DNA of 64,000 bases, taken from positions 248,001 through 312,000 of the forward strand of contig JAIWNE010000018.1 of assembly GCA_025331445.1 (NCBI GenBank), in the 5' to 3' direction. Below, piece after piece: positions 1 through 9,622 of the stretch. Source of the stretch: Blakeslea trispora. Lineage: Eukaryota > Mucoromycota > Mucoromycetes > Mucorales > Choanephoraceae. The notes under the pieces are model-generated. The model saw only the letters and a program-made list of their open reading frames with translations, did no database searches and was not told the DNA's origin. Made by a program: the position numbers and the translations under genes. How positions within the stretch are numbered: position 1 is the first letter of the stretch; every line of letters begins with the position of its first letter.

Positions 1-318
1 GAGCTTGTGAATTTATTTTAAGAACTTGAAAAAAAAAGCAAATCCCGAGGCCAGTATTTTGTTGTATCGCCTTTAGCAATCAATGGCTGCTTAGCATCTG
101 TCTTCTATCTGCCAAGTGAACAAGTAGATCATTGCTGATCTCGCTTCAATTCTCCAGCAGCAAATCCTTCATTAGAAAAATAACTTGATCCATTTTTCCA
201 AATTATCCATCAAACTTCAACATCAGGTTGCTTGAGTTGTACTTATCATAAAGGCTTAAAAGTTTGCAAAATATAAGGAAATGATGTTTATTTTTGATAA
301 ATGCTAAAAAAAATACAA
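1..318. other. Non-coding stretch left of Tc1 relic
   Basis: AT-rich sequence with no supported gene. It lies just outside the C-terminal end of the first Tc1 transposase relic. I could not find a clear terminal inverted repeat of that element here. Confidence 0.5.
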
Positions 319-1364
319 TTAATATTTGGTATGCCCTCCTTTTGCCTTGATTACAGCTTTGCATCTGGAGGGCATACTTTCTACTAAAGTTTCAGCGAAA
401 TCAAGCCCTATCAGTTCCCATTCTTGCAAGATGAGCGCCTTCAATTCTTCAACGTTTTTGACTGTGTGCTCTCTTGGCTGCAAGGCGTTTCTCTAGCTCC
501 CACCACACATGCTCGATAGGGTTCAAATCAGGGCTTTGAGCAGACCAGAACTCAAAGCCGCTGATCTGATGGCCCTCCCTTCCACCAACGAGCATAGGCA
601 CCTGTGTGGCAGGTAGCACCGTCTTCTTGGAGTATAAACTCTCTACCATGCTTCTCATGTAGATCCTTGAACCAAGGTTGGAAATGCTTGGCCAAAGTAT
701 CAACATAAGCATCTTGATTCATATTGCCTTCTACGACCACGAGAGGGACCAAATCCCACAGCGGTAAAGCAGGCCCAGACCATTACCGATCCTTTACCCC
801 ATTTGGTGCTACTGAGGAATGTTTCTTTCCTCGTACCTGGTACCCTTCTTACGGATGAATCGGGCAGCACAGTCGTTGTTCTCAACCCGAAGACATGCCT
901 TATCTGACCATACGACGCTTCTCCACTCATCATCATCCCAACCGGAATGTCTACGTGCCCAATGTAGCCTAGCCTCCTTGTGACGGTCAGTAAGAGTGGG
1001 CTTGTGTGCTGCCCAAAACGAATGAAAGCCACATTTGGCTAGATAGCTGACAATAGTCTTCCTGTCAACTATCAAGCCAAACGTTGCTACATATGCTTGA
1101 ACCTGAGGATATGTAGCAAACGGATCCTGTTGTACAAAACGAACTAGCAATCTAATGTCGCCTTCAGTTGCCCTTTGGCTTTCTGCCAGTACTCTTGCCT
1201 TTCTCAAAAGTACTCTTTTTCTCAATTGTATTAATGATGTTTCTTGCTGTCTTGGCATGAACACCTGTCAATGCTTCAATCCTACTATACGTTGCATCGT
1301 TCATTCTAAGATAATAAACACCTCCCCCGCTTGAAATCATTGTGATATTCGTACTTGCGAGCAT
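319..1364 (-). pseudogene. Tc1/mariner transposase, frameshifted (copy 1)
   Basis: Remnant of a DD34E Tc1-family transposase gene on the minus strand. Successive frames give an N-terminal helix-turn-helix region (about 1364-1165), the segment with the first catalytic Asp (VVWSDKACLRVEN, about 900), the WGKGSVMVWACFT strand (about 790), the second Asp (LQEDGATCHTG, about 620), and the third acidic residue in SPDLNPIEHVW (about 520). The C-terminus ends at a TAA at 319-321 after LVESMPSRCKAVIKAKGG. At least four frame changes are needed to read through, so it cannot encode an active protein. Family signatures are clear; the exact breakpoints of the frameshifts are not fixed. It lies directly downstream of, and in the same orientation as, a second truncated copy. 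Confidence 0.85.
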
Positions 1365-1465
1365 TAGAGCTTTCGTTTGATGTATTGTTCATGTTTGATT
1401 GTATTTGAAGAAAGCTTTGTAAAAGAGAGAGGAAGGGATTTAATTAAGGAATCGATCATTTTTTT

Positions 1466-1980
1466 CATGCAACTGTACCTTTCACCTTGGTGTCGGAGAA
1501 CTCCGATTCCTTCAACAGTATAACATGATTTATCAGACCACTGGTCTGTTGTCCAATCGACATGTTCCTTATCCCGTTTCAGGCGAAATTCCTTGTGAAT
1601 CTTTGTCAAGGCAGGCTTATGGGCTGCGTAATAAGATTTGAAGCCTACCTGACGAAGACAGCTAACGACAGTCTTTCTACAGACTTCAACTTTTAACTTC
1701 ACTAGCTCGTGTTTGACACCATCAATGCTCAGGAAAGAGCTGTTTGTTACAATTCGATCGAGGCATCTCATTGTTCTTTCACTGGCCTTTGGAGTTGAAC
1801 TAGAAAGTGCACTGAGCAAAGGTGCGCCCTCTTCCTGAATACGCTTCACGATGTTGTTTACAGTCGCGTAAGAGATCACCATTATACGTGAAATCTCTTT
1901 CATGGGATGCTTAGGGTCACTTAACCAATAGAGTTTTTCTTCGCGCTTGTTGTATTTACCACGGCTGCTTGTATCAATGG
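1466..1980 (-). pseudogene. Tc1/mariner transposase, truncated (copy 2)
   Basis: An N-terminal half of a different Tc1-like transposase. The helix-turn-helix part reads KYNKREEKLYWLSDPKHPMK followed by an EISRIMVISYATVNNIVKR-type recognition helix. The linker resembles Tc3-type domains (HKEFRLKRDKEHVDW). The first catalytic Asp lies in QWSDKSCYTVEG near 1530. No second Asp or DLNPIE block follows: homology fades around 1466, about 100 bp before copy 1 starts. Sequence between the copies differs enough that they are separate family members rather than a recent duplication. One reading is that copy 1 inserted into or beside copy 2; the sequence does not prove which. Confidence 0.75.
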
Positions 1981-2192
1981 TAGGTATATTTGAATTGAAG
2001 TAGAAGAATGAGCTGTTTATTGTGGTGAGACTACAGCATTTAAGAACCGATCCAATTTCAACTGCACACGCGTACCTTTAATTTATCTTTTTTCGGGTTT
2101 TGTTTAGTATTGAAAAAAAAAAGTATAAACATCCAAGTACTCACGAGTCATATCACATCTGCATTGAAAAGATTTTTTTTGCAGCAGTTGTA

Positions 2193-2439
2193 ATGAAAAA
2201 GAATGCGGTCGTCGTACTAGCAAGCATTATCGTATTGGGATCGTTTGTTCCAAATACTTTTGAATTAGCCAAACCAACAGCAGATGATGCAGTCTTGGGA
2301 GAGCCTTTGGAGACAGTTACTGAAGCTGCTGAGGCTGAAACCATTGAGCAAGCTGTCTTCTGCAACGAATTGCGATCAAACCTACAAGGCCAGAGACTGT
2401 ATACCTAGCCTAATTGGTGAACTACTCAAAGGAGTCTAA
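2193..2439 (+). CDS. Possible small secreted cysteine-bearing peptide (frameshifted?)
   Basis: From the ATG at 2193 the frame encodes a typical signal peptide (MKKNAVVVLASIIVLGSF) followed by a short acidic Ala/Glu-rich stretch; this frame stops at 2406-2408. Shifting by one base near 2355 gives a better-looking continuation with two cysteines (TNCDQTYKARDC, then IPSLIGELLKG) that stops at 2437-2439. Either the longer product needs a frameshift, meaning a decayed gene or an assembly error, or only the shorter one exists. No family is recognised. It sits between transposon debris and repeat copy A, so it could itself be a relic. Confidence 0.3.
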
Positions 2440-2737
2440 GAAAAACACCAGAGACTACAGCAATGCTCTCTCATTCACTTCTCTTGGTGTTAAGTTAGAC
2501 ATCTCTGTTTAAAACAGACAAAACGGGGCATATGCCTTTCGTATTAATAGCAGCACGTATCGTCAAATGGGCACTACTTTTGACAACTGGAAATAGAAAT
2601 TCTCACAGCTTTGCTCAAATTCATATTTAAAATGCATCTAATGAACTTCAAAACAGATATTCTGTTGCTAAGCATCTTTTGATTGAAACATCTGAAGAGC
2701 TCCAAAACTTGATGCATCAAACCAACCTTCTTATATA
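2440..2737. other. Spacer, no gene seen
   Basis: Short AT-rich spacer between the secreted-peptide candidate and repeat copy A. Nothing further is supported. Confidence 0.4.
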
Positions 2738-3295
2738 GGAGACTACTACGGGCATGACGCTCTGGCGTGCCTTTTTTGGCTGTCACTTTAAAAAGGGTAT
2801 GACTCCCCCTAAATGTTATGCTTTTGAGTTGTGAGTATTGAGTTACCTTGTCATGAACCAGAGCTATCAATTCGTAGCACTTGATTTAGTTTCCTTGATG
2901 CAATTCCTATACCTCACTGCTAAAAAAAAAGAGAGAATAGCTTCAACACAATATGTATATTCAAATTAGTTTGTCATGAATCGCAGTTGTATGTTTACGA
3001 AAAAAAAAAAAGAATATGCTTATGTTACGAATGAGAGCAATAAAGAAAAGAAGGTAGGAGAATCTAACAACTTGAAGGGTACTAGCTGATGACTGTTGAT
3101 TTGCAATCAATGGCTTTGCAGTAGTCGCTCTATTCAAGGATGTTCTGTTTAAGAGTATTCTCTGTATAAGTGTGGGTTTTTCGAAAGGTATTTATCAATG
3201 CAAGCTCCAAAGCCAATTCCATTTAAGAAGTCTTCTTTATTTAAGAGTGAGATTTTCAAGATCTTTGGATACCCTTAAATAGAGCGACTACTGCA
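2738..3295 (-). repeat. 558-bp inverted duplication, copy A
   Basis: This block is nearly identical, in reverse complement, to 16517-17074. Homology starts abruptly at GGAGACTACTA (2738) and ends with the terminal inverted repeat of a 179-bp element (3117-3295). Outside both edges the two loci are unrelated. Both copies are 558 bp, which points to a recent event or a discrete mobile unit. A small shared reading frame (HDKVTQYSQLKSITF) exists in both copies but shows no recognisable domain and diverges after the repeat edge. Confidence 0.85.
3117..3295 (-). mobile_element. MITE-like element, copy A (179 bp)
   Basis: Bounded by terminal inverted repeats: left TGCAGTAGTCGCTCTATT then CAAGG, right CCTT then AAATAGAGCGACTACTGCA. 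The interior has no coding capacity but contains several TTTAAG(A/G)GTATTC-like units. The same element occurs at 16517-16695 and, truncated, at 62998-63165. I do not recognise the family, and target-site duplications cannot be separated from the TGCA in the repeat ends. Confidence 0.7.
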
Positions 3296-4000
3296 GTAGT
3301 AGTTTGATGGTGTTTAGTAGGCCAAGATCAATGATGAAGGTAATTTATGATTCTGTGAAAAATTGAAATTTTATCTTATTTTTTGAAACCCTGCTGTCTA
3401 ATCCTCTCCAACACTCAAAGATTACGCTTTCTCCGCCCGCATACCTAGGCCAAAGACTCCTAGGTTGTTTGCCTTCCCTCTCCTTCCACATTCTAGGTAA
3501 TGTTTTAACATCTAGCCCAGATATTTGGGCATTCCCTTTTTTTTTACCTTCCTTCCTCAAAAGTTTCCAGGTGATTTTGTCTCTTTGAACTATGTGCTCA
3601 AGTGAGAACTTTGCAAAATGACAACACTCAATCAATGTTAAGCTCAAATTGACTTTTCTTTCCATTCAATTTCTCTCTCTCTCTCTCTCTCATTGAATGG
3701 CTGTACTACTCTAATGTTATATAGATTAGCCCCTCTTAGCTTTTATGGTCCAATTGACAAAACTTGAAAGAAAGCTTAGACTTTTAGTAAGGTTAGGTTA
3801 AAAAAAGGCTCCTGTCATAAACATTTTTTTTTAAGCGCGTGTCTTCTATGCGCAATTCGAATTTTCCAATGCGTCATTAAAAATTTATTGGGTAAACCAG
3901 ATGCGTAATTTAGTTCAACCTGTAAAGCTTACAGCTCTTTCTTTCTCTCCACTCTTTTTTTTTTCTTCTTCTCTTTTTCTTTCTTTTATTTCCTAAATAA
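3296..4000. other. Intergenic; upstream of the DIP2-like gene
   Basis: Contains a (CT)n tract at about 3671-3691 and pyrimidine-rich sequence (3936-3990) directly before the DIP2-like start codon, consistent with a fungal promoter/5' leader. A 106-codon open frame on the minus strand (3345-3665) shows no recognisable motif and is not called. Confidence 0.5.
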
Positions 4001-7000
4001 ATGGATAACCAAGAACTACCAGCTGATATTTTAGAAAAGCTAAAGAATCTCGAGTTAGAGTTAGAAGATGGCGACATTACGCCTAAAGGGTTTGAAAAGA
4101 AAAAAGCAACACTTTTAGCCGAGGTCTCTCAACCTTCTACTCCTGGCATCTCTCAACCTCAAAGTGAAGCCGAATTGTTGGAGGATTTAGGGCCAGAACC
4201 AAGTGCAGCTGATGTTGTTGATTTTCTTGACTTCTTGCCTTCACCCACTCACTCACCTACTCGAACTGCCGAAGCAACTCATTATATGGAAGAGAATCAT
4301 AAGCATATTCAACAACAGCAACAACAGCAACAACAGCAACAACAGCAACAATATCATCCACAACAACAACATCATCCACAGCAACAGCAGCATACTTACT
4401 CCAATGCACAATCTATGAGACCATCTCAGCAGCAACCTTATCGACCTTATGTTCCAGTCAATGGTAACAACATGGCTCGTGGTATGCAAATGAATGCCTC
4501 TCCTTATATGGGAACTCCTATTCCACAACACAATCGTCCATATATGGTTCAATCTCGAGCAGGATACCCTCAACCACAACAATCACAGCAACAACAACAA
4601 CAACAAATTCGTCCTATCCCATCACAACAACAACAACAACAAATGCATGCTTATTATAATCAAAGACCACCACCAACGTCTCAATCCAATATGATGTACA
4701 GACCAACTCAAACTTTACCCAATAGACCTCATCCTTCTGCACCAACACAAACATCACCTAGACCAGTGTATGTGGCTCGACCTGGTGCCTATAGACCTTC
4801 ACCAGGACAACAACAACAACAACAACAAGCATATGGTAATTACCAATACAATAATAACACGATGGGTAATGTAAGCAGGCCACATCCATCAGGCTATTAC
4901 AAATAATCCCTATCCTTCCCTATTTTTTATATTGATTGAAATGAAATTAGTAAAGCAACAATGTCATATAACAAATAACCTCTCTTCTTTTACCTTTTCT
5001 TTCGCTTGTTTTTTAATGATTGTACGCTCTAATGCTTTTTCTTTATTTTCAAAGTGTGTATGGAATGAATGCTATTTCTCTTCTTTTTTCTTGTTTGCTT
5101 TACTGATTTCATTTCAATAAAAGATCAGTTCTAACAATATTTTTTTTTGTTCTATTTTTTTATAGATAAAAATAGTAATAAACATGCTCTAAATAAGGAA
5201 ACCCACCCCGCTCGCTTATCCAATCAGAGTGCTTCAAGCCACACTTTACCTAATCATTTAGGCAAATATAGTTGTCCTACCATGGTCAAGTCATTTCTGC
5301 ACATGGAACCTATTCCTACTCCTTGCACAAAAAGCAAACTATTCACGCAATGGGCAGGCCGACAAATGCTACCTTCATTACCTAGAGAGATACCCTTTCG
5401 GCTGATGGATCCTCAACATAAACTCGATCCCAGCCTGTTTACTACACTTGCTGAAGTCATACGCCACCATGCTTCTAGCAGTCAAGGTAGACTAGGGCCC
5501 GCTGTAACACAACTGGATGATAAAGGAAAAGAAATCAGTAGTCTCAATTGGGAGAAATTAGGAGCCAGAGCAGAAAAGGTAGCTATGGTCATTCGTGAAA
5601 AATCTGGCTTGACAAAAGGCGCTAGTATCTCTTTGATTTACCGTAAATCAGAGATTGTTGAATTCATAGCTGCTCTTTTGGGCTGCTTTATTGCAGGCAT
5701 GATAGCTGTTCCTATCAATCAAATTGAAGATCTTTCAGAACTTTGGTTTATCTTTCAATCTACAAAGACACACCTTGTCTTGACAACAGACAACAATCTA
5801 AAGACAATCACTAAAACAATCAAGACAAGAGGGCAAGAGTTTCCAAAGGAAGTGGATTGGTGGCCAACCAATGACTTTGGCTCACTTTATGCACATCAAA
5901 CTAAATCAGGCAAATACAGCTCACTCTCTTATACACCTCTTGCCTATATTGAGTTTACTAAATCGTTGAACGGCGAACTAAAAGGAGTAGCTGTATCTCA
6001 CCGTACTATCATGCGAAGCTGTTACGAATTTTCATCGGCCATTACAGAGACAGTGATGACCCATACTGAAGATGGTGCGCAAGCTGTCTTGCCTAGTTGG
6101 AATGAACATGGTAGTGAGACTGTCCTCACCTTTCTTGAGCCTCGTCAACAGCTAGGTCTTCAACTGTCTATCCTTTGTTCTATTTACAATGGGAGTCATA
6201 CACTCTTTACTGCTCCAAGTATCATGGAAGCACCCGCTGTTTGGCTTCATGCCATGTCCAAGTATAGAGGTAAGAAAATCCTGATAATAGTTTATTTTAT
6301 TTATTCTGTATCATGTTATGATAGTGACAATTGCTTTGGCAAACTATCCAAGTCTTTCAAGTGCTGCACAAAGATCTCAAAGAAGCAGCAGGGATATTTT
6401 GAGTAAAAAACAAAATCCTGATTTATCCAGCTTGAGGTTTTTGCTAGTAGACAGTATTGTTGTCAAACCCGATCTGGATGAATTAATTGCCAACAGACTG
6501 TTGAGTGCTTGTATGACAAATCCAAAGGAAGTGATAACTCCCATTCTCTCTTTATCAGAACATGGTGGAAGCATTGTTGGCTTCAGAGATCATCTTGGAC
6601 CCTCCAGGCTAGAGGAATATGAGCAGCTTTATGATCATCAAGATAACACAACGATCATTAAGCGAAAGACTGTCTGGGCTCCAGGTAGATCAAGAGATAC
6701 ATGGTGTTGCCATTTGGACGCGATTGCCTTACGCCAAAAGAAGGTAGTCAGGATACCTACAGATACCAAACAAAAAGATACCATCAAAGTAGGCTCTCAT
6801 GGTTTCCCATTTCCAAATACAACAGTGGCTATTGTAGATCCAGAAACGACCCTCTTATGTCCTCCAGATGAGGTAGGCGAGGTTTGGATTGATAGTCCAT
6901 CTTTGGCTGAAGGGTTTTGGGATATGCCGGTTCAGAGCGATATGGTCTATCATGCTGTTCCCATTTTGCTGCCATCTTCAGAACCTTATACAGTCGAGTC

Positions 7001-9622
7001 TTATCACATGGAGTTTCTAAGAACTGGCTTGATGGGCACCATGATAGATGGTCGCCTTGTCATTCTTGGTAGTTATGAGGATCAAGTCAGACAGCATCGG
7101 TTTAGAAAAGAAGATGCGTATGATTTCTATCTAGGATCTCATTTAACAGATGTCCTATCAAGTCAATTACATATTCAGTCAAGGTATAACAAAAACAAAT
7201 TGTGTAGCAAAACATGTGTTTAAGTTTTTTTTGACGATTCTTTAGTGTGATATTCGATATAACACTCAATGATCAATATTTGCCTGTGGTGGCAATTGAG
7301 TCTGGACTAGAAACAGAAAACGAACTCGTGACATTAACAGAGAATATAAACAATATACTTCTTTCGCAAAAGGATCTGACTGCTTATGCTATCTTGGTTG
7401 TTCGTCCTGGTATATTACCTCGTTTTGTCAAAGATGGAAATCCCCACCTACATACCTTGTTGACAAAGCATCAATTCCTGCTAGGTCAGCTTCCTATCAA
7501 ACATTTAAAGATAAATCTATCTCAAGCCATCATGCAACAATCAAACTACACTGTGCATCCCATCAGTTGGGAACGAGTGATAGCATTTTATAAGCAAGCC
7601 GTTTTTCATGATGAACTACAGCCCTCTATAGAACCACAGCATACGGGTATTGAAGTTGTCAAGACTGCTCTAGATGAACGTACAGGCTATGATCTCTTTC
7701 GATTCAACAACATCATTGATATTTTGTTATGGCGTACCTCACTCTATCCGGACGAAAACGCTTTTATTTCCGTAGAACAACATGGTGTGCTCAAACCTTT
7801 GACTTGGAAAACATTCAACTATCAAGTGGTCACTCTAGCTCGTCTCTTGATAGACAAATGGGCCTTCAAGCCAGGCACAAAAGTACTACTCTTATTTCAA
7901 TTCGGCATCGATTTCATCTCTACTTTTTATGCTTGTTTAGTGGTAGGCTTAGTGCCTGTCGTCTATCCTTCTCAACAGTTTTCTGCTGGCCAAGTTCAGC
8001 TGACACGAGCATCAGATATTGCAACTGTGATCCGTGATCTAGACTTGCACTATCTGATCACCAACGCAGCATCCGATGATGCGTATCGTTTTCGGGCCAT
8101 CAAGCAACAATCAAACGCTAAGCTCAAATGTATCTATATAGATAAAGCGCCAAGGTATAGTAAACTATTAGGGCCAGAAAGTGGATTGTCTGTTCGGTCT
8201 GAATGGACTCGAGACAAGTCACGATCTGCCTTTATTCTTGTAGACCAGCATGCAACACAGAATCGTTATGTTCCTTACAGCCATCATACTATTGTATCTC
8301 AATGTCGAACGCAAAAAGTGACGTGTCAACTCTTTTATTCCAAGCCATTGATTATGACTGGCATGAATACATTTGAGCCTTTAGGATTTCTCCATGCTGC
8401 CTTTTGTGGTATTTACATAGGATGTCATACGATACTTTTGTCCGATATTGAGTTACAAGAAAATCCTTTCTCTCTTTTGGAGCTTGTTTCTCGAAGTAAA
8501 TGCACAACACTCTGTATGAACTATCAGCTATTCAATCATATCATCAACAAAGTCGCACCTGCTCAACAACGACGCATTGGACTTCAATCGACAAAAAACA
8601 TGATGCTTTCAAGTGTGAGAACAAAACCAAAGTCTTTTGAGCGAGTATCACGGTACTTGTCATTGAGTGGATTGGTGAAGGCCGCTGTCAACACAGTCTA
8701 CAGTCACCCTTTGAACCCCATGATTACAACACAATCATTTACCTTACTGGAGCCTATCCAATTATGGGTTGATTTGAGATGGTTAAGGCAAGGCATTGTT
8801 CAATTGACAGAAGACCCACTACATGGCATTTTGGTACAAGACTCTGGTATTGTACCTGCCAATACGATGATTGCTATCGTCAGTCCAGACACAGGCGAGC
8901 TCTGTCCAACCTATACGTTTGGAGAAATATGGGTATCTTCAGATAACAATGTACAAGAAGGACTAATTGAGGCATCCATTGGTAGTCAAGTCAGCTATAT
9001 GCGAACAGGTGATATAGGCTTCCTTTGGCATGTAGAAAGAAAATCAGAAAATGATGGGTCGACTCTAGATGAAGGACAATGCTTGTTTGTTTTAGGCCAT
9101 CTTGTAGATATCATTTCGGTTGATGGATTCATGTATTTTCCAGATGATATTGAAGACACGATTGAATCCTGTCATCCTGACATTGGTCGAGACACATGGT
9201 AAGCCCCCCCCCCCCTCCTCCTTAGAAATATATCAAAGTATGCATATACTAAATACGAAATTACATTTAGCTGTATCGTACAACACAAAGAGAGTAACCA
9301 AGTCATTGCTTTGTTGGCACAAGGATCTCGACCTATACCCATACTATCTATTATACCATCCATTATCCATGCTGTGCTTGAGCGATATGAATTTGTTTTA
9401 GATGCCGTGGCTCTTGTGAGCTATTTACCAAGGAAGCAGAACAATGAACTCCTAAGGCAGCAAGCACTTTCTATGTATTTGAGAAAAGACAGGTAGGTCA
9501 TTTAAGTTTGAAGAGAGAAAAGAGGGGGGGGGGAGGATTGTGTCAATCCAAATGACTTTCTGACACTTGTTCTTCTTAGCACTGTTATTTATACTTATCA
9601 GATAAAGAAAAAAAGGCAATAA
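4001..9622 (+). CDS. DIP2: DIP2/Cmr2-like protein: DMAP1-binding domain plus two adenylate-forming (ANL) domains
   Basis: Exons inferred: 4001-4835, 5166-6269, 6325-7183, 7246-9198, 9271-9496; or the last is 9271-9492 joined to 9580-9622. The product is 1658 or 1671 residues, near the roughly 1,600 of DIP2 proteins. Residues 5-40 (LPADILEKLKNLELELEDG) are a DMAP1-binding domain. A low-complexity region with long polyglutamine runs follows, then two tandem AMP-synthetase-like domains. The usual Ser/Thr/Gly-rich ATP loop is eroded in both (YIEFTKSLNGELKGVAVSH; ILVDQHATQNRYVPYSHH), as in known DIP2 proteins. DIP2 family members have been linked to lipid (diacylglycerol subtype) homeostasis. The weak point is the first junction: unspliced, exon 1 runs to a stop at 4904-4906, and the inferred 330-bp intron is long for this window. 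The alternative is two adjacent genes. Confidence 0.85.

Noticed and set aside
2574..2870. Shared small protein in both 558-bp repeats (also 16942-17181)
   Set aside because: The similarity is explained by the DNA repeat; both frames diverge at the repeat edge and have no recognisable motif.
3345..3665. 106-codon frame on the minus strand
   Set aside because: No domain, no clear promoter, and composition like surrounding non-coding DNA.
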